A DNA stretch of 45,062 nucleotides from Alphaproteobacteria bacterium (GTDB lineage: Bacteria; Pseudomonadota; Alphaproteobacteria; Micavibrionales; Micavibrionaceae), in the NCBI GenBank assembly GCA_027482195.1, contig JAIXWE010000092.1, positions 1 through 45,062 of the forward strand, in the 5' to 3' direction. The notes beneath the pieces are model-generated. The model ran no database searches and had not been told where the DNA came from. It worked only from the letters and a program-made list of their open reading frames with translations. A program made the translations under genes and the position numbers. Positions 16,503 to 25,878 of this stretch are shown here, in pieces. Every line of letters begins with the position of its first letter. The first letter of the stretch is position 1.

Positions 16503-17965
16503 GCGCCGCTCCCCTTCAACGGTTGGCATGATCCGCGCAGATGATCGGTGAGTGTAACCGGATAATCCCCCGTAAAACAAGCATCACAAAATTGCGGTGC
16601 AGAATTATTACGCCCATCCGTAAAGCCCAATGCATGATAAAGACCATCAAGCGAGATGTAAGAAAGCGAGTCAACGCCGATAAATTTTTGAATCTCAGAA
16701 ACGGAATTTTTATGCGCCAATAATTCTTCCGTTGAGGGTGTGTCGATGCCGTAAAAACAGCTATATTTCGATGGTGGGGAAGAAATGCGCATATGAACCT
16801 CAGCCGCACCGGCGCCACGCACCATCTCAACAATTTTGCGCGATGTTGTTCCGCGCACAATGGAGTCATCAACCAAGACCACGCGCTTATCTTTCAATAA
16901 TGCGCGATTGGCGTTGTGTTTACGCTTGACGCCCAAATGGCGAATGGCTTGGGTTGGTTCAATAAAGGTGCGCCCAACATAATGGTTGCGAATAATTCCA
17001 AAATCAAACGGAATGCCGGATTCTTCCGCATAACCAATAGCCGCCGGCACACCGCTGTCGGGCACGGGCACAATAAGATCCGCCGCAACCGGTGATTCAA
17101 TTGCCAATTGCGCGCCAATCGCTTTGCGCGCATTGTAAACAGAAGAGCCGTTCATGACGCTATCGGGGCGAGCAAAATAAATATATTCAAACACACAAAA
17201 ACGTGATGGCGCATTTTCAAACGGGCGCGAAGATGTGATCCCGTCTTGGGTGATCACCACCATCTCGCCCGGGTCAATGTCACGCACAAATTCCGCACCG
17301 ATAATATCAAGCGCGCAAGTTTCCGACGCAAGAATATAAGACCCGTGAAGCCGCCCCAAAATCAAAGGGCGAAAACCATAAGGATCACGCACGCCAATCA
17401 TATGATGTGCGCTTAAGAACAACAAACTGTACGCTCCTTCAATTTTTTGAAGGGCGGCAATCACACGATCTTGAATATTTTGCCCGCGCCCACGCGCGAC
17501 CAAATGTACAATCACTTCGGTGTCGGTTGTCGATTGAAACAACGCGCCCGTTTCCACCAATTCATCGCGCAAGGTTTGCGCGTTGGTCAAATTACCGTTA
17601 TGCGCCACCGCAAAGCCGCCGAATGATAAATCCGCATAAAGTGGTTGAACATTGCGCAACATCGTATCACCCGTTGTGGCGTAACGATTGTGACCAATGG
17701 CAATGCGGCCTTTTAATTTCGCAATGACGGATGGAGCGTTGAAAATTTCATCCACCAAGCCCAAATCACGATGGGCGTGAAAATGGGCACCGTCATAGGT
17801 GACAATGCCCGACGCTTCTTGCCCGCGATGTTGAAGCGCGTGAAGACCAAGTGCGGTTAAGGTCGCCGCATCATCATGATGGAAGATTCCAAAAACGCCA
17901 CATTCCTCTTTTAATTTATCATCATCAAAAGGATGTGCGGGTTGTAGCATGGATAATCCCATCAT
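16499..17965 (-). CDS. purF: Amidophosphoribosyltransferase
   Basis: A 488-residue enzyme making 5-phosphoribosylamine from PRPP and glutamine, the first committed step of purine synthesis. The N-terminal nucleophile is Cys22 (EECGVFG), so a propeptide of about 21 residues must be removed, as in the B. subtilis type. The PRPP-binding motif VVLVDDSIVRGTT is present, and four cysteines (RFCVFEY, YSCFYG and the pair FCDAC) match the positions that hold a [4Fe-4S] cluster in that type. Starts at 17965, 17962 or 17950 are all possible; the first overlaps the cvpA stop as ATGA and is kept. Order cvpA-purF is conserved. Confidence 0.96.
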   Translation of the reverse strand: MMGLSMLQPAHPFDDDKLKEECGVFGIFHHDDAATLTALGLHALQHRGQEASGIVTYDGAHFHAHRDLGLVDEIFNAPSVIAKLKGRIAIGHNRYATTGDTMLRNVQPLYADLSFGGFAVAHNGNLTNAQTLRDELVETGALFQSTTDTEVIVHLVARGRGQNIQDRVIAALQKIEGAYSLLFLSAHHMIGVRDPYGFRPLILGRLHGSYILASETCALDIIGAEFVRDIDPGEMVVITQDGITSSRPFENAPSRFCVFEYIYFARPDSVMNGSSVYNARKAIGAQLAIESPVAADLIVPVPDSGVPAAIGYAEESGIPFDFGIIRNHYVGRTFIEPTQAIRHLGVKRKHNANRALLKDKRVVLVDDSIVRGTTSRKIVEMVRGAGAAEVHMRISSPPSKYSCFYGIDTPSTEELLAHKNSVSEIQKFIGVDSLSYISLDGLYHALGFTDGRNNSAPQFCDACFTGDYPVTLTDHLRGSCQPLKGSGA

Positions 17966-18645
17966 TGGTTATAGGTTGAAAAAGGTTTGGGCGGCAAGGC
18001 GGGAGATGTTTCATCCGCCTTTGGGGGTTGGTCTTGCGCTTGGTCTGGCGAGGGCGTGCTTTCTTGGGCGCGCAAAAGATCAAGATTTTCAAGAGTCTGG
18101 CGCGCCGTTGCCGCATCAGAATTTTGCGGGCTTTGCCCCGGAATAAATCCGATCATCCAATTCGTGACGGCTTCAACATACGTGAATGTTTGTGACGGGC
18201 CAAACCATTCTTTTTTATTTTCTTCCGGCAAAATATAATGAAACGGCAAGTATAAAACGGCGATGACAATCACCCCGCGTGCCAAGCCAAAGAAAATTCC
18301 CAACAAGCGATCAACCGGCCCCAAGCCCAACGCCTTGATACTGGATGACAAAAGATGACTTAAGAGTTGCAAAAGAACAAACACGCCCAAGAAAATTCCG
18401 GCATAGGCCGTGAACAACGCCACATAATCATTGGGGATAAGGTCGAATAATTTGCCGGGCTCTTTGCCCTCTTCAACGCCGAACCATCCATTGACGATGG
18501 GCAAAAAATCACCGCCCAACGACACAGCCGCCATGACGCCGCCCAGCACACCGACAATGGTCAAAACTTCGCGGATGAAGCCGCGAAAAAACGCAACCCC
18601 CGCCGAGATCACCAAAATGATCAGAACCGCCAAATCAATATACAT
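17962..18645 (-). CDS. cvpA: CvpA family membrane protein
   Basis: A 227-residue inner-membrane protein with four predicted membrane segments in the first 160 residues (MYIDLAVLIILVISAGVAFF onwards, with the characteristic FRGFIREVL loop) and a polar, proline-rich cytoplasmic tail. The family is named for colicin V production and is tied to envelope homeostasis; its molecular activity is not known. It is translationally coupled with purF through a four-base overlap. Confidence 0.9.
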   Translation of the reverse strand: MYIDLAVLIILVISAGVAFFRGFIREVLTIVGVLGGVMAAVSLGGDFLPIVNGWFGVEEGKEPGKLFDLIPNDYVALFTAYAGIFLGVFVLLQLLSHLLSSSIKALGLGPVDRLLGIFFGLARGVIVIAVLYLPFHYILPEENKKEWFGPSQTFTYVEAVTNWMIGFIPGQSPQNSDAATARQTLENLDLLRAQESTPSPDQAQDQPPKADETSPALPPKPFSTYNQ

Positions 18646-18667
18646 GATCCCTCTTTCTCAAATTCCT

Positions 18668-20077
18668 TTACGCAAGTTTCCCCGCCTTGGCAATGGGGGG
18701 TTGTGCCACACCGCCATTGCGCAAGATTTCAATAAGCGAATCGACATGATCCAATTTGTGAAAATCAACCGAATCGTGGCGCGTCACCTTTGACGTTGCC
18801 GCCAAAGCACAGGCCGCAAAGCCCAATTTCCCCGCCTCTTTCACCCGCGCATCGGGCTGCGCCACCGGGCGCACTTCGCCCGACAAACCCACTTCACCAA
18901 AAAAGACCATGTCATGCGGCACGGGTTTATTGGTCAGCGCGCTGATCAACGCCGCCGCCACCGCCAGATCGGCCGCGGGTTCGGTAATTTTCAATCCCCC
19001 CGCCATATTGAGGTAAACTTCGGAGCCAGAAAATTGTAAGCCACAGCGCGATTCCAACACAGCCAAAATCATCGCCAAACGGTTTGTATCCCACCCGACA
19101 ACCGCGCGGCGCGGCGCGCCATAAGGGGCGGGTGCGACCAAGGCTTGCACTTCAACCAACAAGGGGCGCGTGCCTTCTAATCCCGCAAAGACCGCACTGC
19201 CCGTCACATGGGCGTTGCGTTCAGATAAAAACAAAGCGGATGGATTGGCCACCGGCGACAACCCCATCGCCCCCATTTCAAACACACCGATTTCATCGGT
19301 TGGGCCGAAACGATTTTTCACCGTGCGCAAAATGCGAAATTGATGCCCGCGATCGCCTTCGAAATATAAAACCGTATCGACCATATGTTCCAACACGCGC
19401 GGGCCCGCAATTTGCCCGTCTTTCGTTACATGCCCAACAAGAAACAACGCCGTGCCCGATTTTTTACAGGCACGAATAAGTTCTTGGGCGGCGGTGCGCA
19501 CTTGGGTGACTGTTCCTGGTGCGCTGTCGACCGTGTCGGCATACATGGTTTGAATGGAATCAATAATCAATACATCGCAGGGGTTTTGATCAATGGTCGA
19601 AAGAATATCGCGCACATTCGTCGCCGACGCCAAAGCCACAGGTGCGCTTGCCAAATCAAGACGTTGCGCGCGCAGGAGGACTTGATATAGCGCCTCTTCA
19701 CACGAGATATAAACACAACGCATATTTTTTTGTGCCAACGCACAGACAACTTGTAACAACAAGGTGGATTTGCCGATCCCCGGATCACCACCCAACAAGA
19801 TCGCACAGCCCGCAACCAGCCCGCCGCCCGTCACGCGGTCAAATTCACCGATGCCGGTTGTCGCGCGCGCAATGTCTTTTGATCCTTGCGATTGCAACCC
19901 GGCCAATTCCAAAACCGCGCCGCGTGTTTTAGTGGCACCCAAACTTTTTGGGGGACCTGATTCCGCAACTTCCGCCACCAAAGAATTCCACGCATTGCAG
20001 GAGTCACATTTTCCCGCCCAACGTGGTGCGACTGCACCACAATTTTGGCAGACATAAGATGTTTTCGATTTTGCCAT
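18668..20077 (-). CDS. radA: DNA repair protein RadA (Sms)
   Basis: A 469-residue RecA-related helicase that extends branches during homologous recombination. N-terminal zinc finger C10-x2-C13 ... C24-x2-C27; Walker A GGDPGIGKST; RadA-specific motif KNRFG; C-terminal Lon-protease-like domain (about residue 290 onward) without the protease site. Followed after 22 bases by cvpA, with which it probably shares a transcript. Confidence 0.96.
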   Translation of the reverse strand: MAKSKTSYVCQNCGAVAPRWAGKCDSCNAWNSLVAEVAESGPPKSLGATKTRGAVLELAGLQSQGSKDIARATTGIGEFDRVTGGGLVAGCAILLGGDPGIGKSTLLLQVVCALAQKNMRCVYISCEEALYQVLLRAQRLDLASAPVALASATNVRDILSTIDQNPCDVLIIDSIQTMYADTVDSAPGTVTQVRTAAQELIRACKKSGTALFLVGHVTKDGQIAGPRVLEHMVDTVLYFEGDRGHQFRILRTVKNRFGPTDEIGVFEMGAMGLSPVANPSALFLSERNAHVTGSAVFAGLEGTRPLLVEVQALVAPAPYGAPRRAVVGWDTNRLAMILAVLESRCGLQFSGSEVYLNMAGGLKITEPAADLAVAAALISALTNKPVPHDMVFFGEVGLSGEVRPVAQPDARVKEAGKLGFAACALAATSKVTRHDSVDFHKLDHVDSLIEILRNGGVAQPPIAKAGKLA

Positions 20078-20118
20078 GACCTTAGATTAGCAGGAAAAAG
20101 AGCCTTCCCGCAACGGAT

Positions 20119-21783
20119 TTACGCCCGTTGTAACGCCCATTTTATTTGACTTTTCGTTGTGTCGAACACCGATTCGATCACCAATTGGCGGGTTTTTCCC
20201 GCCTCATCTCCAGAGCCGAAATAAACCGAGTTTTCAAGTGTCAATTTCGCCCCGACAACAAAAAAGCGAAACGCCAACCCGTTCGGGGCTTGAAGCAACA
20301 CTTCGTCATCGCGTCCTTGAATGGGTGACACCACAACGCGCGGATGAAGATGAAAACGAATGGCAATATCAGACGGGGTTAAGGGTTGTGTATCACTGGT
20401 CAAGGTTTCTTCGCCGCGCAAATCATGGCCGTGGTCACATAAGAAAAGACGGCGGCGGTAAGTGACATTATGGGTGCGCAAAAATCCGTCATGCGACAAT
20501 TCCATCAAACAGGATTCGCGGGTTTCTTGACGCGCGACTTTTATTTTGCCGCGCGCGCAATTCAACGCCCCGTTCATACGCACCTGTTCCACGGACGTGC
20601 CATTCAACGTCAACGCATTATGCGCGGCCGTGTGGCGCAACACTTGTTGCCATTCCGGATGAAACGGATAGGCCCCGCAATTTGTAAAAATACGTTCCTT
20701 GCCGTACGAAAATTCAAACGCCAAGGGTGATGAATGAAGCGTTTGCGCAGCCGCTTGATCAGACGGTACACCGCCCGTATCAACCATCATATGTCCGCGC
20801 CCGATTGTCACACGTTCAAACCCTGTTTGCGGCAAGTGCCGCAAGGTGCGCGGCGAAGATGGAATTTGTGTTTGTAAAAAATCCATCAAGGCCACATCGC
20901 CCAACGTGCCGCCGTTAAACAGCCCCAATTTTTTATCGGGATAACGAAAGAATCGTAAGGCTTGGCCGGCGCGATCAAGGCCTTGTTGTAAAATTTCCGG
21001 CACGGGCAAATTGGCACGATTGAGAGCACAACGCAGTTCGATCATAATTTTCAACGCCGCGACAACCGATTCAGGCGCGCGCGAGACATGCCCGCCATCA
21101 CTTAAAATTTGTTGCGGCAATTCGCGCAGAATGATTTCAAAACCTTGCACGACCCATGCTTCGCGATTTGGTAATGACAAGCCGGCATAGACCAAACCTT
21201 GCGCGGCTTGTAACAAATCCACCCCGCCTTTTTGTTGCGGCAAAATGCGCGATAAATGGCGGGCTTGCTTTACCACCGATGCCATGACCCGGTCATGAAA
21301 TTCCGTATCGGCGGTGGCGGCAAAAAAATCATGATGTGACAACCAATTGGTAAGGCGCGCCGCCAATAAGGGTGCGTGCCATGTTTGCGCATTCCACCGA
21401 TCATGCGCGTTCAACCATTCTTCAACCAAGTAACGCGCCACACGCCGCGGCACATCACCGCCCAACGCGCGCAAATCACGCAACCACGAAAAATCATGAA
21501 GTTGAAGTGCGGCGTAAGATTGATCGGGAATTTCTGACCATAGATCATTATAAAAACGAATATCAATTCCGCCCGCAACAATATGCCCGCGGCAAATGGC
21601 GCGCCCCATATCAGAATCGCCCGGCCATGGATCCACCAACTTGATCGCCAAAGCACGCGGTGACGCCCCGCTTGAAATCAACCAATGATAAAATTGTGAT
21701 TTGCACGTGGCGGTTTCCACATGTTGTTTTAAGTCTTTCCAGACTTTGGTGGTGTTTTTATCAATGACGGCGGAGCCTTTCAT
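20119..21783 (-). CDS. Heparinase II/III family protein
   Basis: A 554-residue protein with an N-terminal helical (alpha/alpha toroid) part and a C-terminal heparinase II/III-like beta domain (around [11 protein letters not shown], residue 325 onwards; further motif [12 protein letters not shown]). Such proteins are polysaccharide lyases or their inactive relatives; in alphaproteobacteria a member usually sits near rsmB, rpe and purH. No signal peptide, so if it is an enzyme its place of action is unclear. Its ATG overlaps the rpe stop by four bases. Confidence 0.82.
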   Translation of the reverse strand: MKGSAVIDKNTTKVWKDLKQHVETATCKSQFYHWLISSGASPRALAIKLVDPWPGDSDMGRAICRGHIVAGGIDIRFYNDLWSEIPDQSYAALQLHDFSWLRDLRALGGDVPRRVARYLVEEWLNAHDRWNAQTWHAPLLAARLTNWLSHHDFFAATADTEFHDRVMASVVKQARHLSRILPQQKGGVDLLQAAQGLVYAGLSLPNREAWVVQGFEIILRELPQQILSDGGHVSRAPESVVAALKIMIELRCALNRANLPVPEILQQGLDRAGQALRFFRYPDKKLGLFNGGTLGDVALMDFLQTQIPSSPRTLRHLPQTGFERVTIGRGHMMVDTGGVPSDQAAAQTLHSSPLAFEFSYGKERIFTNCGAYPFHPEWQQVLRHTAAHNALTLNGTSVEQVRMNGALNCARGKIKVARQETRESCLMELSHDGFLRTHNVTYRRRLFLCDHGHDLRGEETLTSDTQPLTPSDIAIRFHLHPRVVVSPIQGRDDEVLLQAPNGLAFRFFVVGAKLTLENSVYFGSGDEAGKTRQLVIESVFDTTKSQIKWALQRA

Positions 21784-22445
21784 GCCCCACCTCGCAACAC
21801 GTGAATATTTGCCGCGTAATGTGCGGCGCCATCTTTGAATACAGATGTTCCGGCCACCAAAACATTGGCACCAGCGGCAATAATTTCTTTTGCATTGTCA
21901 CGCGTGACACCGCCATCGACCTCGATATCAATCATACGCCCCGTTTTATCCGCAAGCGCGCGCGCCATTTTTATTTTATCAAAAAGCGGAATGAAATTTT
22001 GACCGCCAAACCCGGGATTCACCGTCATGATCAAAATAAGATCAACCAGATCCATCACATGGGTGATCACATCAACAGGTGTTGCGGGGTTTAACGCCAC
22101 GCCCGCCTTTTTCCCCAATGCCTTGATGGTTTGTAAGGAGCGATGAAGATGGGACCCCGCTTCGGCATGGATGGTGATGATATCCGCCCCCGCATCGGCA
22201 AAAGACCCCAAGAGCGGATCAACGGGTGCAATCATCAAATGAACATCGAAAATTTTTGACGTGGTTGCGCGCACAGATTTGATCACCGGCGCACCAAAGG
22301 TCAGATTGGGAACAAAATGCCCGTCCATCACATCGATATGGATGTAATCCGCGCCCGCTTTATCAATCGCTGTTACTTCAGCCCCTAATTGCGAAAAATC
22401 GCAGGAGAGAATCGACGGGGCAATGCGAATCGGCATTTGGGTCAT
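21780..22445 (-). CDS. rpe: Ribulose-phosphate 3-epimerase
   Basis: A 221-residue TIM-barrel enzyme that interconverts ribulose-5-phosphate and xylulose-5-phosphate in the pentose phosphate pathway. Signature motifs: [30 protein letters not shown] (metal ligands His and Asp), [10 protein letters not shown], and DGGV. No ribosome site is evident ahead of either ATG (22445 or 22436). Promoter proposed at 22513-22542. Coupled to the heparinase-family gene. Confidence 0.96.
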   Translation of the reverse strand: MTQMPIRIAPSILSCDFSQLGAEVTAIDKAGADYIHIDVMDGHFVPNLTFGAPVIKSVRATTSKIFDVHLMIAPVDPLLGSFADAGADIITIHAEAGSHLHRSLQTIKALGKKAGVALNPATPVDVITHVMDLVDLILIMTVNPGFGGQNFIPLFDKIKMARALADKTGRMIDIEVDGGVTRDNAKEIIAAGANVLVAGTSVFKDGAAHYAANIHVLRGGA

Positions 22446-22512
22446 GAATCGAATAAAATCAAGGACTTAGCGGTGGGTATGCAGCGAGGCGCGGGCGAAA
22501 ACCCGCTTATTA

Positions 22513-22542
22513 TTTATAATCCAAACCGATTCGCGGGGGCAA
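22513..22542 (-). promoter_or_regulatory. Possible rpe promoter with 5'-end hairpin
   Basis: On the minus strand TTGCCC (22542-22537), 18-base spacer, TATAAA (22518-22513). Transcription would start near 22506, exactly where a GCGGG-TTTTCG-CCCGC hairpin (22506-22491) begins, so the messenger would carry a hairpin at its 5' end. Confidence 0.45.
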
Positions 22543-22621
22543 GCCTTATTTTTCAATGACTTGAACAGAATGCTCCACAGGGTGATTTTGAATCACACAG
22601 ATAAAGAATGCGCCCTTTTTT

Positions 22622-23989
22622 TCAGGAAATTTTGCGCAGGCGGGAAACAAAAAATCCGTCCATGCCGCCCATCGCCCCCAAATGATGGGGGAGCACACGC
22701 ACATCCCCCATCGGTGTGATGAGATCAGACAGACCCGCAACTTCATCATTCATGATGCGCACGCGTTGCATATCGGGACGCGACGCCAGAAGATTTTCAA
22801 TTTGATGTTCGCCTTCGTCTTTTTGCAAAGAACATGTGCAATAAATCAATACACCATTTTCCGCGAGCATATCACACGCGTGAAGCAATAAGCGCACCTG
22901 AAGATCCATCAAGCTTTTGAGATCTTGCAATGACTTCAACCACGGCACATCCGGGTTGCGGCGCACGGTGCCCGTCGCCGAACATGGCGCATCCAGCAAA
23001 ATATAATCAAGCTTCTCGCGCGGCTTCCACACACCCGCATCGGCAACTTCGGTTTTAACGCGCGCATCCAAACCAAGGCGTTTCATATTTTCTTGAAGCC
23101 GCAATAATCTTTTTGCGGAACGATCCACCGCGATCACGTCCGCGCCTTGCGCCGCCAATTGCGCCGTTTTGCCGCCAGGGGCGGCGCACAGGTCGACAAT
23201 TTTCTTCCCCGCAATATTTCCAAAAAGTGTTGCGGGAATTGCGGCGGCCGCATCTTGCACCCACCATTCCCCGTCCTGAAAACCGGGAAGATCTTGAATC
23301 ATTTTATGATGCAACAACCGCAAAGATCCGGTTGGTAAAATTTGTGCTTCCAAACTTTGCGCCCACTCGCTCGCTTGGTGTGGGTTTTTCAAGGTGATAT
23401 CCAATGATGGTTCATGCGCATTCGCATTGGCAATATCAATCGCACCGCGCAGTGCGTAATCATTGATCCATAATTTCAACAACCATTCCGGTGTGTTCAA
23501 ACGCGCGGCATCTTGTTTTGTTGTCCATTCCCGCCCGTCATGTGCGACGCGGCGCAAAATGGCATTCACAAAACCTTTCATCCGCCCATGACCTTCGGAT
23601 TCAACCAACAAAACAGACGTGTTGACCGCCGCATGATCGGGCACATGCATGAACAATAATTGCGCAACACCCAAACGCAACACTTGATGAAGAATGGGCG
23701 GCGAAAGGGGTTGATCAGGACGCGAGAGGGATTTGCGGATCACATCATCAATTTGCCCCAGCCTTCGCAACGTCGTGCTCACCAACATGCGCACAAAGGC
23801 GCGATCCCTTTGATTTAAGGTTTGAAAAGCGGATTTGTCATCCAACGCGCTATCAAGATTTTGATGTTTGATAAAGATATCTTGCAAAACTTGTAACGCG
23901 ACACGGCGCGCCGTCAGCATTTCCGAAGCCGGAATCGTATCATATAAATCGGACGGGGAAGATGGCGCGGGGTCGGAATGTTCTGTCAT
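22622..23989 (-). CDS. rsmB: 16S rRNA m5C967 methyltransferase RsmB
   Basis: A 455-residue protein: N-terminal NusB-like RNA-binding domain (about residues 25-160), then the Sun/Fmu S-adenosylmethionine methyltransferase domain with VDLCAAPGGKTA (cofactor loop), DAPCSATGTVRRNPD (general Cys) and YCTCSL (catalytic Cys). It methylates cytosine 967 of 16S rRNA. Its end is followed by a 176-base gap before rpe, which holds a likely rpe promoter. Confidence 0.95.
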   Translation of the reverse strand: MTEHSDPAPSSPSDLYDTIPASEMLTARRVALQVLQDIFIKHQNLDSALDDKSAFQTLNQRDRAFVRMLVSTTLRRLGQIDDVIRKSLSRPDQPLSPPILHQVLRLGVAQLLFMHVPDHAAVNTSVLLVESEGHGRMKGFVNAILRRVAHDGREWTTKQDAARLNTPEWLLKLWINDYALRGAIDIANANAHEPSLDITLKNPHQASEWAQSLEAQILPTGSLRLLHHKMIQDLPGFQDGEWWVQDAAAAIPATLFGNIAGKKIVDLCAAPGGKTAQLAAQGADVIAVDRSAKRLLRLQENMKRLGLDARVKTEVADAGVWKPREKLDYILLDAPCSATGTVRRNPDVPWLKSLQDLKSLMDLQVRLLLHACDMLAENGVLIYCTCSLQKDEGEHQIENLLASRPDMQRVRIMNDEVAGLSDLITPMGDVRVLPHHLGAMGGMDGFFVSRLRKIS

Positions 23990-24050
23990 ATTCTTTTTGT
24001 TTTACCCGTTTAAGCCGTGCGGGGCAAGATTTGAAATGGGCTATGCGGCA

Positions 24051-24386
24051 CTAATACAACCGTGCCCCGTTCTCAACCGTGTGATCGGGCGCAATAAGAC
24101 TGATGCCCCCCGCAGGATGCGGGAAACCGAGCACCAAAACTTCCGACATAAATTTGCCAATTTGGCGGGGTTTAAAATTCACAACCGCACATACACGCCG
24201 CCCCACAAGTGTGGTGGGGGTGTAATGATCCGTGACCTGAGCGGATGTCTTTTTCACACCAATATCAGGCCCGAAATCAATGGTCATTTTGATAGCGGGC
24301 TTACGCGCTTCGGGGAAGTCTTCCGCCGTCAGCACGATACCCACACGAATATCAACCTTTTCAAAATCTGCAAATTCAATTGTCAT
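24051..24386 (-). CDS. csaA: tRNA-binding protein CsaA
   Basis: A 111-residue OB-fold protein of the CsaA/tRNA-binding family with the pattern DFEKVDIRVGIV near the N-terminus, KKTSAQVTDHYTP, and VLVLGFP near the end. Family members bind tRNA and are described as export-related chaperones. It begins 6 bases after htpX and is the last gene of the chorismate mutase-htpX-csaA run. Confidence 0.92.
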   Translation of the reverse strand: MTIEFADFEKVDIRVGIVLTAEDFPEARKPAIKMTIDFGPDIGVKKTSAQVTDHYTPTTLVGRRVCAVVNFKPRQIGKFMSEVLVLGFPHPAGGISLIAPDHTVENGARLY

Positions 24387-24392
24387 GATGTG

Positions 24393-25310
24393 TTAAGCCC
24401 ATGGATTTGTATCGCGCTTGTCCTCATCAAACATGCTGCGAAACGGGTCGTCATGCGACGTGTGTATGCCCCCGCGGGGGACCAAAGCCATAAGTTTCGC
24501 AATGCGTTGTTCCGTCGGTGGGTGCGTGGCGAACAACCCGTCAATTGCATGCATGTGAAGTGGATTAATAATGAACATATGTGCGGAAGATGGGTTGGCT
24601 TCGGCCGCATGATTATCAATCACCTGTGCCTTTTGCGCGATATTTGCCAATGCGGACGCCAAAGCTTGAGGTTTGCCGGAAATTTCTGCACCCAATCGAT
24701 CGGCTTCGAATTCCCGCGCGCGTGAGATCGCCATTTGCACCAGTGATGCCGCAATGGGTGCCAAGATCATCACCAATAATCCCACCAGCGGGTGAGTGCG
24801 CCGCCCGTCACCGCCGCCCATAAACATCGCAAAATTTGACAACATCGAAAGCGCACCTGCAAGCGTTGCCGTCACCGTCATAATGAGTGTGTCACGATGT
24901 TTGATATGTGCCAATTCATGTGCCATGACACCTTCGATCTCATCCGGTGACAGACGCGAGAGCAAACCCGTTGTTGCCGCCACGGCCGCATTCTCAGGGT
25001 TACGTCCCGTTGCGAACGCATTCGGTTGATCATTATCAATCACGTAAACTTTTGGCATGGGAAGACGCGCGCGCAGGGATAAATCACGCACCATGTGAAA
25101 AAGTTGTGGCGCGGTGTTTTCATTGACCTCAATGGCTTTATAATGTTTCAAGACCACTTTGTCGGAATTGAACCACGCCCAGAGATTCATGCCGCCCGCA
25201 AAAATAAGCGCGAACAGCAATCCCTTTGGCCCGCCCAAGACAAAACCCAAAAACCCAACAAAGGCGGTGAGACCCGCCATAAGAATTGTTGTTTTTAAAT
25301 AGCCGGACAT
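24393..25310 (-). CDS. htpX: Membrane metalloprotease HtpX
   Basis: A 305-residue zinc protease of family M48B that removes damaged inner-membrane proteins. Two N-terminal membrane segments ([26 protein letters not shown]), the active site HELAH (zinc ligands both His, catalytic Glu), the third ligand Glu in [10 protein letters not shown], and two further hydrophobic segments after the active site. The open frame extends 52 codons upstream, but that overlaps the chorismate mutase gene; the ATG at 25310 has AGAGG 7 bases ahead and starts the usual N-terminus. It is separated by one base from the upstream stop. Confidence 0.94.
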   Translation of the reverse strand: MSGYLKTTILMAGLTAFVGFLGFVLGGPKGLLFALIFAGGMNLWAWFNSDKVVLKHYKAIEVNENTAPQLFHMVRDLSLRARLPMPKVYVIDNDQPNAFATGRNPENAAVAATTGLLSRLSPDEIEGVMAHELAHIKHRDTLIMTVTATLAGALSMLSNFAMFMGGGDGRRTHPLVGLLVMILAPIAASLVQMAISRAREFEADRLGAEISGKPQALASALANIAQKAQVIDNHAAEANPSSAHMFIINPLHMHAIDGLFATHPPTEQRIAKLMALVPRGGIHTSHDDPFRSMFDEDKRDTNPWA

Positions 25311-25311
25311 T

Positions 25312-25620
25312 TTATGCCTCTTTCGATTTATGGTGATCGATGATCTCTTCTTCCAGCTCACACGCCAATGCGACAAGAAGTGTATAAATTTCACGCACGC
25401 GGTTTTTGTCCGCCTCACCCGCCTTGTCGCCTGCGCGATCAATGACGGCGCGAATCCGTTCTTCAATCACGACCGGTAAATGATGTTGAATTTTCACCGC
25501 CGCCACCTCGCGGATCACGTCAAAACGCTGGCACAACAAATCCACAATCTGTGTATCCAGCGCATCCAGCTTGGTGCGAAAAGGTGTTAAGGCCGATTGA
25601 TCGAAATTTTTATCCTGCAT
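25312..25620 (-). CDS. aroQ: Chorismate mutase type II
   Basis: A 102-residue all-helical AroQ-class domain protein that turns chorismate into prephenate for Phe/Tyr synthesis. The pattern R[14 protein letters not shown], then R..V...AVKIQH (K in the active site), then [13 protein letters not shown] fits the family. The frame is open up to 25677, but that would overlap the divergent SDHAF4-like gene; the ATG at 25620 gives a standard N-terminus and has AAGGA about 11 bases upstream. First gene of a run with htpX and csaA. Confidence 0.82.
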   Translation of the reverse strand: MQDKNFDQSALTPFRTKLDALDTQIVDLLCQRFDVIREVAAVKIQHHLPVVIEERIRAVIDRAGDKAGEADKNRVREIYTLLVALACELEEEIIDHHKSKEA

Positions 25621-25623
25621 CCC

Positions 25624-25652
25624 GTGACTTTTCCTTTCAAGTGACCTATATA
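25624..25652 (+). promoter_or_regulatory. Possible leaderless promoter of the SDHAF4-like gene
   Basis: GTGACT (25624-25629), 17-base spacer, TATATA (25647-25652); the ATG at 25660 falls where transcription should start. The -35 matches TTGACA in four of six places. Confidence 0.4.
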
Positions 25653-25659
25653 AAAACAT

Positions 25660-25803
25660 ATGAACACTAAAACACAAAATCCACCCGCACCCCCATCACA
25701 AACGCCCGCAAAACCCGCGGTTAAAGAGATTGGCGGGGTTAACGGGCCTGAGCCCACACGTTATAATGACTGGGAACGCAACGGGAAATGCGTCGATTTC
25801 TGA
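25660..25803 (+). CDS. SDHAF4-like DUF1674 protein, 47 residues
   Basis: Short protein with a proline-rich N-terminus and the family signature EIGGVNGPEPTRYNDWERNG, ending in C-V-D-F (usual form E-I-G-G-x-x-G-P-E-P-T-R-Y-G-D-W). The eukaryotic relative SDHAF4 helps to assemble succinate dehydrogenase by binding flavinylated SdhA; the bacterial role is inferred from this. No ribosome site: a TATATA box (25647-25652) lies 7 bases before the ATG, so the messenger may be leaderless. Divergent from the chorismate mutase gene. Confidence 0.88.
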   Translation: MNTKTQNPPAPPSQTPAKPAVKEIGGVNGPEPTRYNDWERNGKCVDF

Positions 25804-25878
25804 ATTTACGCTGATTTTACTGGAATCTCTCTCTTTTTTCCGCTATTGCTGCGGCGCACTTAAACAAAAGAGATTGAG

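Noticed and set aside
22491-22506. GCGGG/CCCGC hairpin as a terminator of rsmB
   Set aside because: No T-run follows on the minus strand, and it sits at the predicted start of the rpe transcript.
22546-22749. Short minus-strand frame past the rsmB end
   Set aside because: Mostly overlaps rsmB in another frame; extension has no recognisable pattern.
23868-24725. 285-residue plus-strand open frame
   Set aside because: Runs antisense across rsmB, csaA and htpX, all of which have clear family motifs.
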